Positions 57,268 to 64,000 of a stretch of DNA of 64,000 bases are shown here, piece by piece. The stretch comes from CALABS01 sp050260775. GTDB lineage: Bacteria > Pseudomonadota > Alphaproteobacteria > Rhodospirillales > Magnetospirillaceae. The notes beneath the pieces are model-generated. The model was given only the letters and a program-made list of their open reading frames with translations. It searched no databases and was not told where the DNA came from. A program made the translations under genes and the position numbers. The DNA is taken from the NCBI GenBank assembly GCA_050260775.1, contig JBLNCP010000032.1, positions 1 through 64,000 of the forward strand, written 5' to 3'. The number at the start of each line of letters is the position of its first letter. The first letter of the stretch is position 1.

Positions 57268-59262
57268 CTAAGCCCTGGCTTGCCCGCTCCCCGGCGAGGC
57301 CAGCACGTAGGCACCGGGGGCGTCGGCCAAAGGCGGGTGAGCGGCGTCGCCGAGCGGCGGGGCGGCACTCATCTCGCCCGAGCGCTCGCCCAGCCACGCC
57401 ACCCAGTCGTTCCACCAACTGCCGTCATGGTGTTCGGCCGTGGCGTGCCACTGCTCAGGGGTGCCGGCAATACGGTCGTTGGTCCGATAGTAGCCCTTGC
57501 GTAGGGCCGGCGGGTTGATCATGCCGGCGATATGCCCGCTGCTGGCCAGCACGAACCGTACCTGGGCGCTGGTGAACCGCATGGAACGCCACGCCGCCGG
57601 CCATGGCACGATATGGTCCTTTTCGGCGCCGATGGCATAGACGTCACCGCGGATGCGGCCGAGGTCGATCCCGCGCCCGCGCAGGACGACCCGGCCCGGC
57701 TTGACCAGATTGTTCTCGATATAGGTGTTCTTAAGGTAGAAGGCGTGGGCGGCACGGGCCATGCGGGTGCCGTCGGCGTTCCAATAGAGCAGGTCCAGGG
57801 CCGGCGGCGCCTTGCCCATCAGATAGGAATTGACCGCCGTGTTCCAGATCAGGTCGTTGGCGCGCAGCAGGTTGAACATATTGGCGGTGTGGCGACGGTC
57901 GAGATAGCCGCGTTCCAGCATCTGGCTCTCTATGTACGCCATGTGCGGCTCGTCAAAGAACACCGCCGTCTCGCCCACGTCCGAGAAGTCCAGCAGCGAC
58001 ACCATGAAGGTGACGGCGTTGAAGCGATGGTCGTCCGCCGCAGCCAGCCATGCCAGGGTGGTGGCCAGCAGGGTGCCGCCGATGCAATAGCCGACGGCAT
58101 TCAACCGCTCTTGGCCGGTGATGGCTCGCACGGCGTCACTGGCGGCAAGGATGCCTTCGGCCATGTAATCGCCAAGATCCACGTCCTCCATGCCGGCGTC
58201 GGGGTCCTTCCAACTGATTATGAACACGGTGAAGCCCTGATGGACCAGGAAGCGCACCAGGCTGTTCTTGGGCTGGAGGTCAAGGATGTAGAACTTGTTG
58301 ATCCAGGGCGGCACGATCAGCAGCGGCACCGCATGGGCCGACGCGCCGGCCGGACTGTACTGGATCAGCTCGATCAGGCGGTTGCGCAACACCACCTTGC
58401 CGGGGCTCAGCGCCAGATTGTGGCCGGGGGCGAAGGCCCCGGTGTCGGTCATGCGCAGATGTCCGGCCTCAAGATCGGCCAAGAGGTTGCGCCACCCATC
58501 GGCCAGGCTGGCCCCGCCGGTCTCCACCGCACGCCGCTGGGCGGCCGGGTTGGTGGCCAGGAACAGCGTGGGGCTGGTGGCGTCGATGAACTGGCGGAGA
58601 TGAAAGCCCAGGCGGCGGCGCTGGTCGGGATCCAGTTCGGGATCTTCCACCTCGGCCAGCAGGGCTTCGGCGCAGGTCTGGTAGGTCCGCCGGAGGTGGC
58701 GGAAACAAGGATTGCCGTGCCATTCGGGGGCATCGAAGCGGTGGTCGGTCTCCTCCGCAGCCGCAGGTTCGCTCGCGCCTAGCAGGCGGCCGGCCCAACC
58801 GCACCAGCACTCCGCCGCCACCTGCATCGATCTCAGCCCCAGCTTCTCCAGGCTGGCGGCACTGCGTTCGGGCTTGCGTGCCGCCCGCTCCCCCACCTCC
58901 ACCAGGCAATCGGCGATGGTGCCCCATTCAATGGGCAGCAGACGATGAAGGGGATTGGCCTGCCAGCACTGATCGATCCAAACCGCCAACGGCGAGCGGG
59001 CTGGGCGGGCCACCGGCGCCGGTAACGGCGGCATCCCGGCCGGCGGCGGTGGAGGCTCTGGCCGCTTGTCCGCCCGCATGCCGAGGAACACATCGGCCAT
59101 GCTGCGATAGGGCTGATCGGGCAGCAGTGCCTCCAGGGCTGCGATGGCGCCGGGGCCGGCATTGTTGCGCCGCGCGTGCTCGATAACCTCCATGCGATTA
59201 CGGGGGAAATCGATACCTTTGAGCAGGTGGGCGATGTCTCCTATGGACGAGCCTGTTGCCAT
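57268..59262 (-). CDS. DUF2795 domain fused to class I poly(3-hydroxyalkanoate) synthase
   Basis: A 664-residue protein. The first 65 residues form a DUF2795 domain (DIAHLLKGIDFPRN, VIEHARRNNAG, ALLPDQPYRSMADVF). A proline-rich linker (about 70-88) joins a full PhaC. PhaC features are the lipase-like box GYCIGGT with catalytic cysteine, WKDPDAGMEDVDLGDYM, the catalytic histidine region SSGHIAGMINPP and SWWNDWVAWLGERSG near the C-terminus. It polymerises hydroxyacyl-CoA into storage granules. ATG 59262 is 7 nt after GAGAGGAAG. The fusion is unusual, and no phaR/phasin gene is adjacent. Confidence 0.92.
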   Translation of the reverse strand: MATGSSIGDIAHLLKGIDFPRNRMEVIEHARRNNAGPGAIAALEALLPDQPYRSMADVFLGMRADKRPEPPPPPAGMPPLPAPVARPARSPLAVWIDQCWQANPLHRLLPIEWGTIADCLVEVGERAARKPERSAASLEKLGLRSMQVAAECWCGWAGRLLGASEPAAAEETDHRFDAPEWHGNPCFRHLRRTYQTCAEALLAEVEDPELDPDQRRRLGFHLRQFIDATSPTLFLATNPAAQRRAVETGGASLADGWRNLLADLEAGHLRMTDTGAFAPGHNLALSPGKVVLRNRLIELIQYSPAGASAHAVPLLIVPPWINKFYILDLQPKNSLVRFLVHQGFTVFIISWKDPDAGMEDVDLGDYMAEGILAASDAVRAITGQERLNAVGYCIGGTLLATTLAWLAAADDHRFNAVTFMVSLLDFSDVGETAVFFDEPHMAYIESQMLERGYLDRRHTANMFNLLRANDLIWNTAVNSYLMGKAPPALDLLYWNADGTRMARAAHAFYLKNTYIENNLVKPGRVVLRGRGIDLGRIRGDVYAIGAEKDHIVPWPAAWRSMRFTSAQVRFVLASSGHIAGMINPPALRKGYYRTNDRIAGTPEQWHATAEHHDGSWWNDWVAWLGERSGEMSAAPPLGDAAHPPLADAPGAYVLASPGSGQARA

Positions 59263-59416
59263 GCTTTGCTTCCTCTCCAGGCGGGACGCAGATCGCGGGC
59301 GTTCCATATTGGCGGATGGGGACGCTCCGCCATCTTGATCGCACCGGAAACCAAGAAACACCGGTCCCGTTGATCTCGGGTGTAAAGGGTAAACTCCTTG
59401 CAGGGAGTGACGGGTC

Positions 59417-59923
59417 ATGGCCACGCCGTTCGTGGGCAAACGGAGACCGCCGCGCATGAGATGGGCCGCTGTCTTGATGACGGTCGTCGCATTCGTGAGT
59501 CCTGCCCTGGCGGCGGACCCACGCGGCACGTGGCTGACCCAGGACAAGGATGCCGCCCTGACCATCAGCGCATGCGGCAGCCAATTGTGCGGCCAGATCA
59601 TTTGGCTGGAGAGCGCGACGGATCAGCGCGGCACGCTTCGGCTGGACGAGAACAATCCGGATCCTGGCAAGCAGTCGCAGCGGATCTGCGGGCTCGTCGT
59701 CATCAAAGGGCTTGCCCCCTCGGGTCCCGACACCTGGACGGGCACGGTCTACAATCCCGAGGACGGCCAGACCTACCAGGGCAGCATCACCGTGCTGTCC
59801 GACGACGCATTGAAGGTCCGCGCCTATATCGCGTTGCCGATTTTCGGCAAGAACCAGACCTGGTCGCGGGTGAACGGTCCCGCCGCCGATGGGCTGGCCT
59901 ATAATTGCCGCAACCGCGGATGA
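59417..59923 (+). CDS. DUF2147 family exported protein
   Basis: A 168-residue protein with signal peptide (AAVLMTVVAFVSPALAA, cleavage near residue 33). DUF2147 core: DPRGTWLTQDKDAALTIS, CGSQLCGQIIWLES, GLAPSGPDTWTGTVYNPEDGQTY, and KVRAYIALPIFGKNQTWSRV. The family is periplasmic, of unknown function, and common in proteobacteria. It is divergent from phaC, with 154 nt between them. Confidence 0.87.
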   Translation: MATPFVGKRRPPRMRWAAVLMTVVAFVSPALAADPRGTWLTQDKDAALTISACGSQLCGQIIWLESATDQRGTLRLDENNPDPGKQSQRICGLVVIKGLAPSGPDTWTGTVYNPEDGQTYQGSITVLSDDALKVRAYIALPIFGKNQTWSRVNGPAADGLAYNCRNRG

Positions 59924-60029
59924 AGCGGTCGTATCGGTAGATCAGCCGTTGTGCCGCGCCTGCCTAGGGAACTTGCCGGCCAACCGGCCCGTTACAGCAA
60001 CATCGCAGGGTGTGCAGGAGGGCTTCGGG

Positions 60030-60287
60030 ATGTCCATACTCGCGTGGCTGCTTCTTGGCCTGATCGCCGGTTTCATTGCCAGCAAGATCGTCAACAAGAG
60101 CGGTCAAGGGCTTTTGCTCGACATCGTCATCGGCATCGTCGGCGCCCTGATCGGCGGTTCGCTGTTCAACAGCCTTGGGGGCGTCGGCATCACCGGCTTC
60201 AATCTGTGGAGCCTGTTCGTCGCCGTCGTCGGCGCGGTCATCGCCTTGCTGATCTATCACGCAATTACCCGCAGGCGCCGGCTGTAG
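60030..60287 (+). CDS. GlsB/YeaQ/YmgE-family stress membrane protein
   Basis: An 85-residue protein with three hydrophobic stretches. The family signature is seen in LAWLLLGLIAGFIASKIV and LDIVIGIVGALIGGSLFNSLG. It is annotated as transglycosylase-associated and is often stress-induced. ATG 60030 follows CAGGAGGG. The 252 nt after it before the next gene hold no recognised feature apart from a low-G+C start. Confidence 0.88.
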   Translation: MSILAWLLLGLIAGFIASKIVNKSGQGLLLDIVIGIVGALIGGSLFNSLGGVGITGFNLWSLFVAVVGAVIALLIYHAITRRRRL

Positions 60288-60539
60288 GCGTGGCGGTGGA
60301 TGATGCGTGGCGACCCCGACGCCCGGCATTTGTTGGGCACGCTTTCGGGTGTTCCCCAAGACAGCGGCGATGCGGCAGCAAATATGTCAGGGAGGGCCAA
60401 GGAGATCGAATAGCCAAACGCGCGTTTGGAGCCGCCGGGCTGCCAGCACCTAGTTTCGATCAAGGCACTTACGGGGCACCCGCATCGGTTTAGGCGTGAC
60501 CAGCCCGCGCCAGGGTCGTGTTAATTGATATTCAGCCAC

Positions 60540-61694
60540 ATGTGGTTCCACTCCATCGGAATGAAGTTGGCCGCCGTAGTCACGGTCGTGTTCCTATTCC
60601 TTATTGGAACGGCGGCGGGCTTTTCCTACCAGGCGGCGGTCTTTCTGGGTGATCTCGATCACCAGGAGCAGGCCAATTCCCGCATCCAAACCTTGCAGGG
60701 ACTCTTGGAATTCGTGCTCAGCGCCGAGGTAGGACTGCGTACCTTTGTGGTGACGGGCGACATTGCCGACCTTGCAGAGGTCGATGACGCCCGAGCCGGC
60801 ATCAGCCACTCCGTTTTGGCGTTGAAGGCCGCATCCCGGGCTCAACCCGCAGCGGCCGAACGCATCGGCTTGATCGAGGCAGGCGCCATCGCCCGGTTGG
60901 CGGATCTGCAGCGCATCGAGGTCGAACGGCGACAACACGGAAGACAGGCGGCCCAGCGCATGGCGGCGGGCGAGACGAGCAAGCGCACTATCCAAGATCT
61001 GCGCGCCAATGTGGAGCAGGTGCTGACGGATGAGCGAACATCGCTGAGCCATCAACGGCAAATTACCCAAGCACGGTTACAATACGCGGTGGTGTTGTGG
61101 CTGCTGCTCATCGCGGCCAGTATGATCGCCGTGACCGTCTCCGTGGTCCAAGTCATGAAGCAGGTGCGGCGCAATGCGGTTCTCATGCTTCGGCTACAAC
61201 ATGACGCACGCCATGATTTCCTAACCGAATTACCCAATCGGGCCTTCTTTCAGGATACGCTGCTCCATGTCCTCGCCGGGGCGGACCGAGAGAAGACGCG
61301 GGCGGCAGTGCTGTATATGGATCTGAACGGCTTCAAGGCAATCAATGACGAGTTGGGCCATGAGGTGGGCGATCTGGTGCTGATCGAGGTCGCCAATCGG
61401 CTCCGCACCACCGTGCGCAGCGCTGATTTTCTGGCCCGCCTGGGCGGCGACGAGTTCGCAGTGCTGGTGCCCCGTTACAGCCAGGAATGGGAACTCAGCG
61501 AGCTGGTTGGCCGCATCGAGAATGCTGTATTGCAGGTGGCGCCGTCCGCTCTGCATGGGCGTACCGTCAGCATCAGTGTCGGTGTGGCCTCCTATCCCGA
61601 TCAGTGCGGCAACGCCGAGGCGTTGCTGGAAGCGGCTGACCAAGCGATGTTTTCCCGTAAAAGAAGTGGATGCCCTGTGCGCAAGCCGTCATGA
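60540..61694 (+). CDS. Diguanylate cyclase with CHASE3 sensory domain
   Basis: A 384-residue membrane protein. Membrane helices at about residues 8-31 and 185-207 flank a CHASE3-like helical sensory domain (LLEFVLSAEVGLRTFVVTGD). A GGDEF domain follows, with DFLTELPNRAFFQD, the substrate-binding LYMDLNGFKAINDELGHEVGD and the active site RLGGDEFAVLV. It should make cyclic di-GMP. ATG 60540 is chosen; a TTG at 60525 and ATG 60561 are possible, and none has a strong site. The inhibitory RxxD site is not clearly present. Confidence 0.88.
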   Translation: MWFHSIGMKLAAVVTVVFLFLIGTAAGFSYQAAVFLGDLDHQEQANSRIQTLQGLLEFVLSAEVGLRTFVVTGDIADLAEVDDARAGISHSVLALKAASRAQPAAAERIGLIEAGAIARLADLQRIEVERRQHGRQAAQRMAAGETSKRTIQDLRANVEQVLTDERTSLSHQRQITQARLQYAVVLWLLLIAASMIAVTVSVVQVMKQVRRNAVLMLRLQHDARHDFLTELPNRAFFQDTLLHVLAGADREKTRAAVLYMDLNGFKAINDELGHEVGDLVLIEVANRLRTTVRSADFLARLGGDEFAVLVPRYSQEWELSELVGRIENAVLQVAPSALHGRTVSISVGVASYPDQCGNAEALLEAADQAMFSRKRSGCPVRKPS

Positions 61695-61853
61695 TCCGCT
61701 CCAAAGCATCAAAACCCCAATGAGTGCTGTTGATGCTGCGGTGATGGCGGTCATCAGCCCCATGACCGTGATGCGTCTACGCAAGCTGACGACCGCCTGC
61801 ACCGTGAAGACGATCGCCAGGGCAAAACAGCCGAGAGCTATGGCGAGATTCAC
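61689..61853 (-). CDS. Two-helix membrane microprotein
   Basis: A 54-residue reading frame from GTG 61853 to TGA 61689, preceded by GGAGG about 11 nt upstream. The product has two hydrophobic segments (NLAIALGCFALAIVFTVQAVV and MTAITAASTALIGVLMLW, the first given in part) separated by a basic turn SLRRRITV, the layout of a helical hairpin. It overlaps the end of the diguanylate cyclase gene by 6 nt, tail to tail. It lacks a known family. Confidence 0.5.
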   Translation of the reverse strand: MNLAIALGCFALAIVFTVQAVVSLRRRITVMGLMTAITAASTALIGVLMLWSGS

Positions 61854-61982
61854 TGGGCCACGCCTCCAAGTGACCGGTCACCCGGCGGATCACCGCGGTG
61901 ACGCCACGGATATGGTGCGGTTGTCCACCGTCTACGTCAGGCGCATCTGAGATATCCGCAGGGTGGCTCTTGGCGTAGCTAG

Positions 61983-63014
61983 CTAGCCTCCGTTGCTGGC
62001 AACCGCTTTGAATGAAACCAGCCGCTGCCTGTCCTCGTCCCACAATGCGAGCCGGGCCGCAGCGAAGCCGGCGCGCAGGCCGAACTTGGTGGTCGGCAAC
62101 AGGGGATCAACCGCTTGGTAGGCCGCTCGCAGTCTGTAGTTGGGGATGCGTGGCGCCAAGTGGTGGATGTGGTGGTAGCCGATCCACCCGGTTACCCACT
62201 CCAGCGGTTTGGGCAGAACGTAACAGGAGCACCCCTTTAGGACCGCCGGAACGAAGCGCCAATGGCTCTGGCGTTGCCAATACGTCGTCTCAAACTGATG
62301 CTGTACAAAGAAAATCCAGACACCAACCACGTCGGCGACCACCGTCACGGACAGCGCGATGGTCAGGAACCGGCCATAGCCGAAAACGGTTCCGCCGCAG
62401 AGAACCAGGGCGGCCACCGCGACATTGGTCCACATGATGCTTTTGAGCGATCGAGTATCACCTAGCCGCAATCCGATCGGCAGGCGGTGGCGGATTATGA
62501 ATTGGTAGGGTGGGCCGATGAGGAACAAGACGACCGGGTGGCGATACAGTCGATAGCCCCACCGTCTAATACCGGACAATTGTCGGTATTCGGCGACCGT
62601 CAGCGTGGTGATGTCGCCCCGTCCCCGCCGCGACAGGTTGCCCGAGGTGGCGTGGTGCCAATCGTGATCGCGCTTCCACCAATGATAAGGCGTAAGGGTA
62701 AGGACGCCGATGATCCGCCCCACCAAGTCGCAGGCCCGCCGCTGAAGAAAAAACGAGTAGTGGCCGCAATCATGCTGGATGATGAAAAGCCGCAGCAGGA
62801 GCAGCCCCGTGGGCGGAACGACAAGAAACGCCGCCGCATAGCCAACCTTTTCCGCCAGGACGAGGGCACTGAAGAACAGGGCGGCGAATGCGACGACCGT
62901 AATCGCCAGTTGAATAAGGCTGCGAACGGTTGAGGGGGTGGCGAACGGCCGAAGCAGTTGCACCGGGTCTGTGCCGATTGGTCGGGGTCGTTCCACTCCA
63001 CCCTCCGTGGGCAC
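61983..63014 (-). CDS. Fatty acid desaturase
   Basis: A 343-residue membrane desaturase. The three histidine boxes are HDCGH, HDWHH and HHIHH, in the order and spacing of the di-iron acyl-lipid desaturases, with four membrane segments. It introduces a double bond in membrane lipids and needs oxygen. The start is uncertain: GTG 63014 after GAGGGACAGC is used; an extension to GTG 63086 has an arginine-rich, unlikely N-terminus. Confidence 0.88.
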   Translation of the reverse strand: MPTEGGVERPRPIGTDPVQLLRPFATPSTVRSLIQLAITVVAFAALFFSALVLAEKVGYAAAFLVVPPTGLLLLRLFIIQHDCGHYSFFLQRRACDLVGRIIGVLTLTPYHWWKRDHDWHHATSGNLSRRGRGDITTLTVAEYRQLSGIRRWGYRLYRHPVVLFLIGPPYQFIIRHRLPIGLRLGDTRSLKSIMWTNVAVAALVLCGGTVFGYGRFLTIALSVTVVADVVGVWIFFVQHQFETTYWQRQSHWRFVPAVLKGCSCYVLPKPLEWVTGWIGYHHIHHLAPRIPNYRLRAAYQAVDPLLPTTKFGLRAGFAAARLALWDEDRQRLVSFKAVASNGG

Positions 63015-63159
63015 ACGCTGTCCCTCACATACGTGGGGCTTCTTGGGCCGCCATTGGCCTCGCTTCCGCAATCGTGCCCCGGCCACTTACCCTTGCCCTC
63101 TGCCCTATGACATTCGCGCGGACCAGCCAGTGGCAGCAGGCGTGGCTCAAACGGCCTGT

Positions 63160-64000
63160 TCATGCCGTGGCCGGGGCGTGGAGCCGGAAGAACAGCCGCT
63201 TGACCACTTCGACCAGCGCCAGATAGGCGAGCACCGCCGCCGCCAGGAAGGCATAGAACGAGGCCGGTGGCGGGACGAAGCCGAAGAACACGCCCAGCGG
63301 TGTCAGCGGCAGCAGCGCACCGGTGGCGGCCGCCCCCAGTGACAGCCCGGCCAGGACCAGGTGGGGGCGGCTGCGCCAGGGGCGGTGGCGGGTGCGGATC
63401 ACGAAGATGACCAGGACCTGGGTTGCCAGACTTTCGACGAACCACCCGGTCTGGAACAACGCTTCGCCGGCCCCGAACAGGTGGAACAGGACATAGAAGG
63501 TCAGGAAGTCGAAGAGCGAGCTGACCGGCCCCAGCACCAGCATGAAATGCTGGATCAGCCGCAGATCCCATTGCACGGGCTTGGCCAGCGCGTTGTCGTC
63601 CACGTTATCAAGGGGAACGCCGGCCTCGGAGGCGTCGTAGAGCAGGTTGTTGAGCAGCACCTGCGTCGGCAGCATGGGCAGGAAGGGCAGGAAAATCGCC
63701 GCCCCCGCCATGCTGAACATATTGCCGAAATTCGAACTGGCGCCCATCAGGATGTACTTGGTGACGTTCTGCACCGTCCGCCGCCCCTCCATCACCGCCT
63801 GATACACCACCGACAGATCGGGTTCGAGCAGGATGACGCTTGCCGCCTCCTTGGCGACATCGGCGGCGCTGTCCACCGAAATGCCGACATCGGCGGCGTG
63901 AATGGCCGAAGAATCGTTGATGCCGTCCCCCAGGAAGCCGACCACCCGGCCCGAGCGCTTATAGGCCAGCAACACCCGTTCCTTCTGCGGCGGCGTCACC
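63160..64000 (-). CDS. Magnesium-translocating P-type ATPase, C-terminal part (partial)
   Basis: About 279 residues of the C-terminal end; the N-terminus is outside the window. The P-type hinge motif GDGINDSSAIHAADVGISVD is present, followed by six transmembrane segments. Residues such as MGASSNFGNMFSMAGA and LPTQVLLNNLLYDASE are characteristic of the MgtA/MgtB (type IIIB) subgroup, which imports Mg2+. No leader or riboswitch can be examined because the start is cut off. Downstream, the 145 nt to the desaturase start hold nothing recognised. Confidence 0.92.
   Translation of the reverse strand, partial: VTPPQKERVLLAYKRSGRVVGFLGDGINDSSAIHAADVGISVDSAADVAKEAASVILLEPDLSVVYQAVMEGRRTVQNVTKYILMGASSNFGNMFSMAGAAIFLPFLPMLPTQVLLNNLLYDASEAGVPLDNVDDNALAKPVQWDLRLIQHFMLVLGPVSSLFDFLTFYVLFHLFGAGEALFQTGWFVESLATQVLVIFVIRTRHRPWRSRPHLVLAGLSLGAAATGALLPLTPLGVFFGFVPPPASFYAFLAAAVLAYLALVEVVKRLFFRLHAPATA

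Noticed and set aside
61507..61950. Plus-strand frame overlapping the end of the diguanylate cyclase gene
   Set aside because: Its first part is a frame-shifted reading of the GGDEF domain, and the remainder has no leader or hydrophobic pattern; the minus-strand microprotein explains the gap better.

Overview
The window is G+C-rich, almost fully coding DNA from one alphaproteobacterium. The gene families point to a facultatively denitrifying, aromatic-degrading member of the Rhodospirillales, such as the Magnetospirillum/Phaeospirillum group. The main reasons are a Thauera/Magnetospirillum-type ATP-dependent benzoyl-CoA reductase (order bcrC-B-A-D), denitrification genes (nirK, norCB), a polyhydroxyalkanoate synthase and several chemotaxis or signalling genes. 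The genus is an inference from gene content; no rRNA or tRNA gene was seen. All family names come from reading the translated sequence, not from database searches.

Layout. (1) 1-15.2 kb, anaerobic aromatic metabolism: the tail of an ETF-ubiquinone oxidoreductase gene, an 89-bp tandem repeat, then a leftward run had-oah-dch-bcrC-bcrB-bcrA-bcrD that continues without a real gap into a 66-aa protein, a periplasmic Cache protein and a methyl-accepting chemotaxis protein. A divergent glutaryl-CoA dehydrogenase gene ends at a clear intrinsic terminator. A universal stress protein, a PaaY-like hexapeptide protein, a metallo-beta-lactamase-fold hydrolase and a 2[4Fe-4S] ferredoxin follow. (2) 15.4-29.6 kb, envelope and transport: a lipoprotein, an adaptor plus TolC-like pair and a separately placed MacB-like ATPase/permease pair, between which lie an unknown gene, a FlhE-like secreted protein and a PapD-like chaperone. 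A fused-permease ABC importer, an MFS exporter, a DUF3750 protein and copper nitrite reductase nirK (with an FNR box and a terminator) complete the region. (3) 29.9-38.7 kb: a tightly packed rightward six-gene run (TPP enzyme, enolase-superfamily enzyme, FAD/Fe-S oxidoreductase, GH15 glycosidase, membrane protein, ZIP transporter). (4) 38.7-53.1 kb, respiratory island: alternative complex III (actABCDEF) joined by overlapping genes to a caa3-type oxidase (coxBACD), a CDF transporter, a sensory-rhodopsin-transducer homologue, and norCB with a DUF4142 gene. (5) 53.1-64 kb: mixed single genes, including a cupin, acetyltransferase, TRIC-like channel, cytochrome c, hemolysin III family protein, a DUF2795-PhaC fusion, DUF2147, GlsB-like protein, diguanylate cyclase, desaturase and the C-terminal part of a magnesium P-type ATPase.

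How the genes fit together. Benzoyl-CoA is reduced by BcrABCD using ATP and reduced ferredoxin, hydrated (Dch), oxidised (Had) and hydrolytically ring-opened (Oah); the C7 product is beta-oxidised to glutaryl-CoA, which GcdH decarboxylates, passing electrons through ETF to ETF-QO and quinone. Quinol can be oxidised by alternative complex III feeding the caa3 oxidase when oxygen is present, or through nitrite and nitric oxide reduction when it is not. The most notable observations are the sensory gene pair apparently co-transcribed with benzoyl-CoA reductase, an orphan sensory-rhodopsin-transducer homologue, a DUF2795-PhaC fusion, a FlhE homologue away from flagellar genes, the complete ACIII-caa3 operon in a denitrifier, and a 54-residue membrane microprotein gene.
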